Notes under the pieces: model-generated
What the model was told of the DNA's origin: nothing
Seen by the model: the letters and a program-made list of their open reading frames with translations, nothing else
The model's database searches: none
Translations under genes and position numbers: made by a program
Source of the DNA: Loxodes magnus
Taxonomy: Eukaryota > Ciliophora > Karyorelictea > Loxodida > Loxodidae
Direction of reading: 5' to 3'
DNA: 64,000 nt
NCBI GenBank assembly: GCA_946699065.1
Contig: CAMPDV010000199.1
Coordinates: forward strand, 186,001 to 250,000
In this document: in pieces, positions 13,011-24,473 of the stretch
Layout: every line of letters starts with the position of its first letter
Position numbering within the stretch: the stretch's first letter is position 1

Positions 13011-14466
13011 TCAGAGAAGACTATTTAACATATTTAAGAAAGCTTACCTTTATAAATTGAAGGCTGTTTATAGGGGAATAAAGAAATAGACTTTATAGAT
13101 ATTTGGACTGAGTTATGATAAAAAGAAATAAAATTAGTGAAGATTAACAGCGTTTTCAAAGAATATTGTTTCTTTCTCTGAACCAATCAGGGAGATTTTC
13201 CTAAAATAAAAGAATACTTTAGATTCATTGCTATTATATTTATCATTGTCTTCATAGCCAAAGTATTTAATTCGGTAAGTTCCATCCTCATTTTTATGTA
13301 TTATCTTCTCAGGTATATAAGTCTAAGCAGTTTCACATGCTTTTCTAAAGCTCCGCATCAAATTTTGCTTTTTGCTCTCATCACTAAATAAATACTTACA
13401 TTAAGTTTTTTTCAAATAAGCATCTTATGGTTTCATAAAAGGCTGAAACATCCAAATAAATATTGAGTTCAAACTTCTTCTATTGTGTAGATATCAACTT
13501 AAAGTTCTCCGCTAATATAAGCAATTCTGAGTCTTAAATTTAGCTGAAGTTACATTCTTTTAAATTTTAGTCATAGATTTTTTCAAAAAGGTTGTCTATT
13601 TTCTCTATTTCACTCATTAGGGATTCTTAATTTTTAAGTAAGGATATCTAGATTCTGCTAATTTTGTGCTATAAATTATTTTAGTTTTTAGGTGAGTTTT
13701 GCTAGCTAGATTATTAGCTGCTTTAAGTTTTCCTCTTTTTGCTCTAGCTATAACCTGAAGGTTGCTTTACAAAATTTCTGTGCTTTCTTTTTTCCTGCTT
13801 AATGCCTTGCTAAATAATCTGATTTTATAATTTCTCATTCTTGTTATAGTTACTACCTTCCTCAGCTTACTGAAATTCAGTAGTTAGTAGTATCTTATTT
13901 ATCTTAAATTCTTCTTAATTATTTTCATTTTGAGTTAACAATGGTAGTTCATAGGTCTAAATTTCTTCGCTAGATTTCTAGATTAAATTATTATTCGTTT
14001 ATATTTCCACATTAACTCATTTATTTTCCTTATCATTCCAAATTTATTTTTACTATATTAAAGATTCGTAAGTTTGAGTCTCTGCATTATTTTCAAGCTT
14101 AACATGTTCTTTTTTACACGATCTACCGTTTAGTTACTATATATTCTTGGTTTATTATCTCTTCTTCTCTAATTTTTCTCATTCTTGCTTTTTAAGGAAT
14201 TTTTACTGCAAAACGACTGAATTATCTTTTTATATAATTTCAAACTCTTCAAGTTCTTTTTAACTAAGCTAGTTTAGTTCTCTGATTTTTTGAATTTTGA
14301 AGTTCTTTTCATTTTCAATAATTGAGAGATATCTGTTCTTACTCAGAATTTGTTCCTCTTCTATTATTTACTTTTACATTTTGAATTAATCTAAAGCCTT
14401 TAAAAAATTTACCTAAAGCTATTTGTATTTCGTTTTTCTGAAGACAAAATGCATTATTTAGATCAT
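13011..14466 (-). CDS. Coiled-coil protein, 479 aa, unknown
   Basis: ATG at 14466 to TGA at 13011-13013 with one 16-nt intron (13384-13399), giving 480 codons. The first 120 residues are a charged heptad-like region (IIEEEQILSKNRYLSIIENE). The middle is Gln/Asn/Ser-rich with a basic stretch (KRKHRNFVK). The last 150 residues look globular, with the striking segment DGTYRIKYFGYEDND at about residue 405, which resembles a Tudor/chromo-like beta hairpin only in a general way. The intron call is strong: without it the conserved-looking C-terminal frame is lost. The function is unknown. Confidence 0.8.
13384..13399 (-). other. 16-nt intron
   Basis: On the minus strand gtaagtatttatttag. Splicing gives FEKNLIDESKKQNLMRS and keeps the frame open to the end of the gene. 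Confidence 0.85.
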
Positions 14467-15097
14467 TTTAAGTTACCACGTTGTTATGCATTTTTATCCT
14501 AGGTATATTAACAATTTAACAGCTATATTTAAATTATTTGCTACTAAAGTATAAAACAACTGCTTTTATATTACTAACACCTTTACACCCACTCCATCAT
14601 TCCCTTCCTACTACTACCTTTAATTCCCTCCTTACCTACTTAATACATCTATTCTATGCGTTTAAAACTAGTACTTATAGACATTACTCAGGGTTATCTA
14701 TTTAATTAGTTTTAATAGTTAAATCTAAACTATATAAATCTAACTCTTTGGAGCTTTAATTATAAATTTGAGAGATGTAAAGGAATATCTTAAGTCTAGT
14801 ATAGCAGTAAGAGCATTAGTAGCTAATAAGATATGAGCATACTATATAATAATAGCAGGTATACATATTTAAGTATATAGATATACCATTTTAACTACTT
14901 CATTGTAAGTATATTAAGCCACTCCTGTAATAATAAGTGATAACTTAAAATTTACACTGGAAGATTATTAATTCCTATGTTACAGTGATACCTTAATAAA
15001 CACTGTAAAATAGTATTTTTATATTAATAGAGACAAATTTATCACTTATGCATTCATTAATCTAATATTTCAAGCTTATAAATAAGTTAACTGACTA
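14467..15097. other. Divergent intergenic region
   Basis: About 0.63 kb between a leftward and a rightward gene. It includes a pyrimidine-rich plus-strand stretch near 14580-14640 that has a short G-rich open frame on the minus strand (VGKEGIKGSSRKG), too short to call. Confidence 0.4.
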
Positions 15098-15612
15098 ATG
15101 CTTTTATAGGCAAGTAATCTAGCGATATTAGAAGCAATTTAGCAGGAATAAGTAATGTTCATTAGGCGATAGAAAGAAAAACCTTTAAATGAGAGAGATG
15201 AGTATCATTTGTCAGTATATTGGGAAATAGAAAAGGAAATAGTTAAGAAGCATCTACAGAAAAAACTAATTTTTGTATTGGTTACATTATTTATACTTTG
15301 CTTACTACCTTTTAATCATAGAAAGAAGAGAAATCTAAAAATACATACTAAATCATTATTTAAACTTATTAAAAACGCATTGTTGCTAAGATAACAATAT
15401 AGCTGCAATCTGCTAATGATATTCTTGGTAATTAATTAGCTTAGTAAGAATTTAGGAGAAACTAACCAAAATAAGTAAGAAGTAACTATAGTAAAATGAA
15501 GAATTATTAAAAGATATGGCAATCAAAATAGAGCAAAGAAGTAGATATTATAAGTATAACTTGGGCTTAGATAGATAGTTACCTAGTAAAAATAATAATA
15601 GATAGTTAATGA
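15098..15612 (+). CDS. Small charged protein, about 155 aa, unknown
   Basis: ATG at 15098 begins ASNLAILEAIQQEQVMFIRR after two Leu and a Gln. The frame changes near 15300. A 47-nt GT-AG intron (15275-15321) with a T-rich body fits the phase exactly and gives 156 codons ending in TGA at 15610-15612. Without it the upstream frame would encode a hydrophobic stretch (FVLVTLFILCLL), which I read as intron. The predicted protein is helical, Lys/Glu/Gln-rich, with a basic middle (KKHLQKKLIF). The splice is tentative because it is longer than the other introns. No family was recognised. Confidence 0.55.
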
Positions 15613-16538
15613 TGAATGCTGCTGAAATATTTCACATTTGTATCTAATTAAATTAAGCAAATTATTATAAGCACATTTAAAGCTGCATAAGTCAAGATGT
15701 AAAGATAGAGCTTTACTATTTCAATTTATAGTTAGATTGAAATAAAATTAGGAAGAACTTAACTAATAAATTTAACAAGCATAATATAATTAATATTTAG
15801 ATAAGCTAAAGGCAAAACTAATCACTTTATTAACTACAAAGCACATCTAAGATAATTTAGAATGCGTTCTATATTTTGTAAATTTAGTATTAAAGATAAA
15901 CTTTATTAGTGAAGTATTAAGAGGGTTTAAATATTACTCTCTAAACTAAATTTCAAACTAACTAAGTGCTACAATGTTCCAATTTGAAGTATCATAGGAG
16001 TGTTGTTTGTGAAAGGTATTTAAATTTTACGAAGATTCACTAACGTTGAAAAGCATAAAAATTTAGCAAAGAAATAGCTAAATTTATAGAATTAAGATAT
16101 AAAAAATTAAAGTTTAAATCTAAGAAAAATTACAAAATAAAAATTTCAAAGGGTAGGATTTAGTAGTAGCCATCAATCAGAGTGATCAGAAAACTTTAGT
16201 TAGAATGGTCTCATTTTTAATTATATAATTTGAAGTACTGTAAAAATTCCAGATTATTGTATTTTGATAATCCTAAATACTTTCATATACTGGCGTTTTT
16301 CTTGATTTTTAGGTAAATAAGAAAAAAAAGATTCTTGGAAAAGGATAATTACTGTTCTTGAAATATTGATTACAGCTTATTAATTAGTTTATTAATTTTC
16401 AGCAAAATTATTTAGATTTAGAGATGTATTTTAGTTGAGTTTATCTCAGTATCTCAATTTAATATTCTTGAAATTTCGTTCATTTCTATTAAATCTAGAA
16501 CTCAAAATATAAAACTTAAAAAATAAATTTAATAGTTT
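15613..16538. other. Spacer with an unresolved plus-strand open frame
   Basis: Between convergent genes. A plus-strand frame is open with only scattered TGA codons. It contains a coding-like patch near 16150-16200 (GQDLVVAINQSDQKTLVRM), but the rest has spacer-like composition. I could not decide on a start or stop. Confidence 0.35.
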
Positions 16539-18581
16539 TCATTTAAACTAAGATCTTTACATTCTCTCGTTGTTTATTCTTAAACTCTAAATAATTGCTC
16601 TTTTATCTTCTATTAACTCCCCATAATTTCCCTCTTACCTATTAAAATTTTGTTCTTCTTATTCTATATTTTGATTAAATTCTGTATTGTCCTGTTTAAT
16701 GAGCGTATTCACTAATTGTTTAGTTTTAAAACAGGTAATTGAAAGCAATTGTTTTTAAATATCATCCAAGTTCAAATTTATTTTCAATCTCTTTAATTTA
16801 ATTTTTACTTCCAGTTCATTATAACTTTTTGTTCCTATTTATAAATCAAGAACACTTTAGAACTTAGTTAAGATATCTTGCTTATTTTTAAAGAATAACT
16901 AATCTATTAGTTATTTTTATTGATTTTAATCTAAGTTTAATTAACTCAAAAGAGGCTAAAATTTAAGGTGTGTACATTTTATCATACTTTCAACATTTTA
17001 TTAGAATTTACACCTCTAGCCTTCTGTCCCTTCTAAGTATTCAATCTTAATTTTATTTTTAATTAGCTCTATTACTTTCTATTAAATCTAGGACACTATT
17101 TGTCCAGAGCTTTCTATTATTAGCATATTTTTTATATACCTTAAGTCTTTTTAAAAGAATTGCATAACTGTTTCTAAGTCTATCTATGTATTAGTCAATA
17201 GTACTTCATAAAAATTTATTGTTTCTGCTCCTATTTCAGTTATAATGGCCTGATAAATTTCTTCTGGAATAAATTTTTCGGAGTTAACATATTAAACGGT
17301 CTGTTCGTTTAAGGTTATATCAAAGATTGATTACATAAATTTTTTAACTAAGTGAAACTCATAATACTTCATTTTAGAGATTTTATCTTATTCTATTTAA
17401 TGCTTGCTTAGCTTATGTTTATTGATATAGTCTTAAACATTTTGTATATGCTGCCAATTAAATAGGTCTAATTTTTTAGCTCTCCACTGTGTTATTAAGT
17501 TTATAGCAGCTGTTTTTAGTTGACTTTGTAATTAAATGTAAACTTATTTAATTCACACTGTAGACATATGCCTTCATATTGTATATTAAGGAAATTCAGT
17601 TGTATCATTTAATGAGCTTTCATAAAAGTCATTTATCATTTATTAGTAAAGCTGCAGATTTTCTTATATAGCTGAGATTGAAGAAGTGTATGCACTCCAT
17701 TGCTTCGTATATTCTTATATCAAACTTTCGTCATTTTGTACTTTTATTGATATTATCGCTTTTTAAAGCTAGCAGTAAAACTCTATTTGAGAATTAAAGG
17801 AATTATAAAGCTCTAATATAAAAGGTGTCTTATTGCTGTATTCAAAGGAGCTTTATAAGGAAAATTGGTACTCTTAGCTACTAGATAAAGATAAAATACT
17901 GTTTTCTTGAGATGGAGATTAATTATTGAAGCAGTCGCTTTAATTGAATTATTTTTGCACAAGCCATCTCATGTAATAAAACTAAGGCTTAAATTATTCA
18001 TTTTCATTTAATTCTTAGAATAAATTCTACCCACTTTATTCTAGCTTTTAGAAGAGCTTTTGCATCTGATTCATATTTCCGATACCTTTACAGGACTCAG
18101 GCAAGTAATAATTAGCCAGGCAGTCTTAGTAAACCGTCGGAAAAGTGTATTCTCTTCTAAGTTTTGGAAAAGGCATTGTTGGTGCTTTTAAAACATTTAC
18201 TAGATAATTTTTAATTATTCTTACTTCCTATTCTGACCAGATACTACCTTCAAGTTATTTCCACTAAATTTAGCTTCCTCTCATATATAATTACCTCCAG
18301 TTAACTTTAGCGATTTCTTTAAGCATTTGCAAGTTTTCTGTATTCTCTTACTATTTTTTTTCTTGATTAACAGCAGTATCAAATTTAAACCAATTATTAT
18401 CACTCATTCATTTCTTCTTGCACTACATGAACCATATGTAATTATTATTGCTTATCACTTCATTAGTTTTTTTACACATCTCCATTACTTTTATAAGATC
18501 CTTTATATCTAAAAACAGAGCTATCTTACTAAGTGTATTTTTCATCAAAAAGTTCTTTCTTAGGCTTAGACTTCTATCCAT
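16539..18581 (-). CDS. F-box-like protein, 680 aa
   Basis: Uninterrupted frame from ATG at 18581 to TGA at 16539-16541 (681 codons). Residues of about 8-55 match the F-box pattern: short helix, Leu-rich FLDIKDLIKVMEMCKKTN, then NYIWFMQCKKKW at the position of the usual xLW. F-box proteins bind Skp1 and bring substrates to an SCF ubiquitin ligase, so a substrate receptor role is inferred. The rest has no recognised repeat (no WD40 or LRR). It looks like a long helical, Gln-rich region in which tryptophans are encoded by both TGG and TGA. The F-box assignment rests on pattern only. It lies head-to-tail with the DCP1 gene upstream. Confidence 0.72.
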
Positions 18582-19235
18582 TTTTATTATTACCTTTCTT
18601 TTTATTTCCTTTTATACTCCTTTTTAACAGTTAAAATCAAATAAAATTTATCTTGTAATTAATTTGAAATTTTAGCTATAAAAGAAACAGTCATTTTACT
18701 TTATTAATCTTTTATAAATAAGCTATCAATATGAAATATGAGAATAGTTAAAAATTATTTATAGGATATTTATACGTTTAAGTAACTTTTGCTTGCTTTT
18801 TTCATTGCACTTTAGGAGTTTCAATTGAATTTAAACCTAATTTATTATACGCTTGGATATTTATATTATAGTTAATTACCCAATTCTCTAACTTATGTAT
18901 TAGTTTTCTATTTATTTAATACTATCTTTGCTTTATTTCACTGGTATTATCTTTTATTTATTTAATTAGCCAACCATAGCTTGCCATTTGGTTTCAATGA
19001 AGTTCTTAATGCTTTATCTAACGTTCTTATGTAGCTTACACTAGCTGAGATATGGCAATTAATCTCTCTCAACTAGTATAATATTTTTCGCTAGGTAATC
19101 TTGATTCTAATAAGAGTTGTACCTTTGAGAAGTGGCGAATAAATGGTAGTTATATTAGATTTAAGGGTATGAATAAGGAGTTAATATAACAGAGATTTAT
19201 TTTACTTATTAATTAAAGAATTGAATTTCTATAGA
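18582..19235. other. Spacer between two leftward genes
   Basis: About 0.65 kb. The frame downstream of the DCP1 stop stays open if TGA is read as Trp, but its codons are Ile/Lys/Gln-biased like spacer DNA. DCP1 already ends with its normal C-terminal domain, so this is read as noncoding. Confidence 0.5.
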
Positions 19236-19994
19236 TCATTGTAACTACTAATTTAACTTCTGAATCATGAATTCCAGAAACATATCGTCCTCTGCTAAAC
19301 TCATAATGGCTTTTTTCAGTTTTTCTTTAGTAATAGTTTCTTTATTTCGTAGTTTAGGCTGCATTTATTTTTTAGCAAATGAATTTTCGCTTATAATAAA
19401 GCCTCCTTCAACATATTTGGTAGAGAAAGGGTTTATGCTTGTAGGCATAACTTCCTATTAGTTTAGAGGCTTGCTTTGGGGATTGATGTAGATTTATTAG
19501 AAAGGCTGTTGATTCTTCTTGGCCTAGCTAGTGATTTCTTTATTGCCGTTAGAATTTGTACACTAATCGTTATTAATTCCAGTAGCAATTTGGTTTTTGA
19601 CTGGATTAGGACTTTCATTTTAGATTCAGATAGAATTATTTTTATCTGATAGTTCTTTTAATTTATCATAAACAAGTGTTAAGTCAGACTGATCGCTGAA
19701 TCATAATCCTCTTACAATCTACTTATTGCTCTTGTAGAAAACAAAGTTCTTTTACATCTCTACAGTAATACCTGAAAATATTTCTTCCTATCAGTCGTTT
19801 AGTTGCTTCTAGTTCTTTATTAGCATTAAAGCTTTAGGCTGGTTTTTTCTTAATACTATATAAAACGGTCCTTCGATGCCCAATTTATGCCATTGCTTAG
19901 CAGAGTCATCTAGTTCATATACAACTGAATATTTTATTTTTATTATTATTGAATCAATTTCTGGATCTTCGCTCTTTAATAACGTGTCATCCAT
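19236..19994 (-). CDS. DCP1: mRNA-decapping enzyme subunit DCP1
   Basis: 252 aa, ATG at 19994 to TGA at 19236-19238, one frame. Residues of about 10-125 form a DCP1 EVH1-type domain: acidic N-terminal helix, YSVVYELDDSAKQWHKLG, IEGPFYIVLRKNQP, and a second half ending LWFSDQSDLTLVYDKLKEL. DCP1 is the activator of the DCP2 cap hydrolase in 5'-3' mRNA decay and localises to P-bodies. A Gln/Asn-rich linker (about 130-190) leads to a C-terminal ITKEKLKKAIMSLAEDDMF segment. This matches the trimerisation domain found in animal and plant DCP1 and absent from yeast. The Trp of the LWFSD motif is encoded by TGA. Identification is strong from motif order, although overall divergence is high. Confidence 0.88.
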
Positions 19995-20842
19995 TTTAAT
20001 TTAGCATCTATTTAAAAATTTCTTTAATTATTCCTTTTTATTGTTTAACTGCTTTATTGCAGCCATTGCTATGCTATTTCTTCTACATTCATGCCCTTCA
20101 TTATTTCTATATTATATAAACTCTTAAGCTTTTATTCTAGTTAAGTAATTAAAAAATCAGACTAAAACGATAAAAATCACAAAGGTAGATGAATATAAAA
20201 GAGGGTAAAGATAGAGTAGCGTATTTATTATAGAAAAGCAATAGATTAATATAATAGCTAAGCTAATAAATGGCTAATGTTATCTTTACTATTGCTACTT
20301 TTATTCTATTGGTAGTGGAACAGTTAACGATTGGAATTATTGTTTCTAGCTTATAGTTTTAAGATATTTTAGATTATTGGAAGATAGCGATTAGCTTTTT
20401 ATCATTCCATTTTAAATCAAGTTTATGAATACTTAGAGCTAGATTTGAAGAATATCTATATTTTAAGAAAGAGATTAAGTAAAGGCTTAGTATAGATTCT
20501 CTGAATGCTTAGTTATCTAATTAGTTCAAACTAGTATCTTATTAGCTAGTTTTTACTATCTCTCTTTTTAATTATTTTACTCTTATATCTCCTTTCTTTT
20601 TTCAGTTATCGCTCATTGCAAAGTTTGAGTGAATATTACAATATAAAAAGTAGAAGTTTGCCTAAGTAAAGATTCTTACTATAATAGTATTAAAATAAGT
20701 ATGTTGAGAATGAAAACTTTAATCTAGGAAGACATAGCTTTAGCGTTAGTCTTAAAGAAAGATAATAGAAATAGGAAGATTAAATAGGGAAATATTAGTG
20801 TAAGTATTTAGATAAATAGATATAAGTAAAATAGATAATAAA
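19995..20842. other. Divergent intergenic region
   Basis: About 0.85 kb between the leftward DCP1 gene and a rightward gene. A short open frame at 20701-20810 (MLRMKTLIQEDIALALVLKK) has coding-like composition. It is in a different phase from the gene at 20843 and could be an upstream exon; no fitting splice was found. Confidence 0.4.
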
Positions 20843-23800
20843 ATGCAAAATTAAGATCAATTAAGTAATCAATTCATTCACATCTAAGATGAAATTCAGT
20901 TAAACTATGAAGATTAGTAAGATTCTAAGTATTCTGAGGAAGTTTCGAAGGAAGATCCTTCAGTGGAATAGTTCTAGTAAAGTATATAAACTATGAGCGA
21001 ATATACTTAGAATGACACTATTCAGTAAAAAATTAACGAATAACTCAATCTATAGCCCACTGATGTCAATAGCGATTATGAAGACTCTATTAAACGTTGC
21101 AATTAGTCCACTTCACCTTATAAAGAATTATCAGAAGGAAATACAAATTCATCTGAATTAAGTACTAATAAGGAGGTTGGAAGTAATTAGAAAGTTCAAG
21201 ATTAGCAGGCAGAAAAAATAACCTAAGATTAGAATCAAGACTAACTTGAGGAAAAAATAAATTTGAATCAGAAATAAGTAGAATAATCCAAACTGTTTCA
21301 AAGGTTTATGCAGCTTGAATAGTAGAAGAAAAAGATAATTAATGAAGAAGAAAGAAGTTATAATAAAAATGAAAATTACAGGAAGATGGAATAATAATAA
21401 TAAGATCTTGATTTCTAGAAAAAAAGCATTGAATAGGCTTCAACTTATGAATAAAACCCAGGACAATTTTCTTATATCTAACAAAGCACTTCAAGATCTA
21501 AATATTCAATCCAAAGCGATAAATAAGATGAGTTCTTGTAAAATTAAAGACAATAGGAGACTTAGTTTTAAGAACTGAACGCATTTAACAGTCCTATTCA
21601 AAAATTAAAATTTTAATCCTAGTAGTAAAATCAACCTCTTATATAAGGAATTAACATACAAGCCCAACCAATCCAATCTCAGTATAATTAGTAGCCTAAT
21701 TTTATTTAGGCTAATTAGTAGCAGAATCTTAATGATCCTTAACTACAGAATGATATAAGAATGCTATAATAGCAGTAAATTAACTCAGCTTAGAGTATGT
21801 ATCTTTAAAAAAACATCCAGAATTTTTAGTCTCCAACTTAAGAATAAATCTAGAGTGGACTTAAGCAATAAATGAATATAGGGCAAAATTCTTAAATATA
21901 AGGCGCTTAAAATTAAGCGAGCATTTAAGGAAATACTTAAATACCTTCATATCAGTTTATATAACAAATGCAGAAGCAAATCTAACTTTAAATCGAGTAA
22001 CTTACTATGTAGATGTAGATGCAATAAAATCCAACACTGTAGTAATCTATGGCTTAGCAAAGCTAGAACACTCCTAGAACAATGATGCAAAATGCAAGCA
22101 ATTAAAATCTTTAGCAGTGACTTGTTTAATAGTAGAATCAAAATTTCTAGCAGTAATTGCTTAAGCAATAGATACAATAAATGCAAAAACAAATTTTAGA
22201 CTTTTAGCAACATGTTAAAACTTCTCCTTAAACCGCCTAGAATCCACAGACTCTTTAAAACGTTTAGACTTCATAGCAACCTATAGCTTAGTAGCAGTAA
22301 AACACTATTTTGCAAAATTAGGTTATAGAGTTATAATAAATAGGAAAGCAGCAGCTGATTTAGATACAGAAGCACTAAGATACAATTACTAATCTATAGT
22401 AATAAATACAAAATGAAAATAAACGCTTTCTTAACTATAAGTTTGATAAAGAAAATCTAATTTTTGCTTTAGAGGAATAAATCCAACAGTTGTAAAACGA
22501 AAAAATTAGAAGTCACCAAAACGAATCGAATAAGAATGATTTTCTAAAATATGAAGAAGAGTTTGAGCAGCTACAAAATAAGATAAAAACTTTGACTCTA
22601 GAAAGAGATTCTCTTCAAAAAACAGTTTGGGATTTCGAGTAAAATGAAGTTAGAGCAAGCAAGGAATCCAAATTTTCATTTACTGCCTTATAATAAAAAA
22701 ATAGAGAGCTAGAAATATAAGCAAAAAATTAAGAAGCTGAACTTTTCTCTTTACAAAACACTACTTAGAAGTTTAAGACTCAAATAATTTCACTTAAGTA
22801 GAAGGAAGAACAGCAAAGTGATGAAATCTCAAGTTAGTATAATAAGATTAAAGAACTTGAGAGCAATTTAAAAGATGTTACTAGGAGTTTGAAAGACCAG
22901 CAAATAGAAAACAAAAGCATTACAATGGAAAATGAAAACTTAAAAAGATAAATTTAAAAACTTAACTAGCAACTATAGTCTTTTTAAGGAGAAAAGGATT
23001 CTTAAGCTCAAGAAATTATAAACTTAAAGCAAGATTTAATTGAAAGCCAGTAAAAAGTTAAGTCGAATAAGTAAATGATAGAAAGCTTAGAAAGAGAAGT
23101 TCAAAATTTTAAAGAAAGGAATGCAAATAACGAAAGCTAGAGAAAACCTCGCTAAAATGAGATACAATCTAATGAAGAAAGGATGTAAAGAGCAGTAAGC
23201 ATTCCACCTCAAGATCAAATCAAAAATGAAAAATCTTAAAATTACAATAGTTAGCTGTATAATCACTAAAAACAGACACCTATAAAATAGCAGACTTCAA
23301 TAGGAGAAGCATTAACTTGGGAAGAACCTATTTCTTAAAATTAGAGAAATGCTCCGAAATATTAAGCTTAATAGTTTTCTTATAATATGAATCAAGATCA
23401 AGGAAGTGCTAACTAACAGTAAAAATAATAGATAGAATCTAATGTGCACTAATAATAAAAAAAGCATTATCCATAACATAATCAATTTTAAATTTCAAAA
23501 TAATTTAGCGAATTGATAGGAATCTAGGTCTAAAAAGAGCAAACTGCTAGTTTAGAGAAAGAGTAGATAAAGAATTAATAGCAGTAGGAGTAATAAGAAA
23601 GTATTCCATAATAACAAATTCAAAAGAAATAGAATTCATAAAATCAAAAGCCAGATTACCCGCATGGAGTTACCTTTCCATCAGAACAAAAAATAAGAGA
23701 TTAGTAGCAATAAATCTAGCATTACGAAAATCAACTAATGCAACTGTAGATGGACAGAAATAAAGTAAGTTAATAATACAGTTTTTGCATGAAATAAATA

Positions 23801-23934
23801 AGCTACAGGAAAGCAAAATCAAAACTAACACCCAAAAGCAAAGAGCAGAGAATCTAGAACTTGAAATAAAAATTCTAGACGCTAATATTACAAAGATAAA
23901 GAATAAGTTGAGAAGTTTCAATGTCTTGCACTGA
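20843..23934 (+). CDS. Gln-rich coiled-coil protein, 1024 aa
   Basis: ATG at 20843 (aataaaATG) to TGA at 23932-23934, with one 17-nt intron near the 3' end (23765-23781), giving exactly 1025 codons. The first 200 residues are acidic and Gln-rich. Residues of about 250-500 are almost pure Q/N/M/I low complexity, written with mixed TAA, TAG, CAA and CAG codons. Residues of about 520-780 form a long coiled coil with regular heptads (KIKTLTLERDSLQKTVWDFE). A Gln-rich linker and a short C-terminal helical hairpin (LELEIKILDANITKIKNKLR) follow, of the kind seen at the ends of centrosomal or ciliary coiled-coil proteins. Only one internal TGA was seen. No orthologue was identified. A cytoskeletal scaffold is a guess from shape. 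Confidence 0.85.
23765..23781 (+). other. 17-nt intron
   Basis: Sequence gtaagttaataatacag. Removing it joins QLMQLQMDRNK to FLHEINKLQESK and gives the conserved-looking helical end. Confidence 0.9.
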
Positions 23935-24473
23935 TTTATTTTAATCTATATTTATATGTATATTAAATCTATTAATTAAGTCTTTTAAATGATAAGTCCA
24001 TAATAACTATTAATATATAAAGCCTATTCATTTTTATTAAAAGCTTCTATAATTTTAAGCTTACTTTCCCACCCTTTTTTTAAGAAAGGGTTTTAATCAT
24101 ATAATTCTAAGAATCAGAAAATAGGTTTATCCAATTTATGAATAAAGCCTAGCTTAACAGAGAAATATGATATAGCTAAAGAAATTAAAATTTTTTTGTT
24201 CTTATTTAGAAAAATTTAAAACTAGTTAAAGTAAAAAGTTATATGGTATCTCTATAACTTGAAATATGCATAAATAAAAGAAATATTCATTATTATTAAG
24301 GACTAAATATAAGGAGAACTAAATAATCTGAAATTAAATGATTTCATATGAGTTAAAAACGAGTTGCTATAATAATGAATATATGATATGGAAAAATGAG
24401 AAGAGGTAAGAAAAAATTATAATATAATTAGATATATCTATTAAAATATTAAAGCTAAAATAAGTGAAATGTT
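23935..24473. other. Convergent 3' spacer
   Basis: About 0.54 kb between two stop codons of convergent genes. Very A+T-rich, with no gene seen. Confidence 0.5.

Noticed and set aside
18735-19235. Read-through extension of DCP1 past its TGA
   Set aside because: DCP1 already ends with its trimerisation domain, and the extension is Ile/Lys/Gln-biased like spacer DNA.
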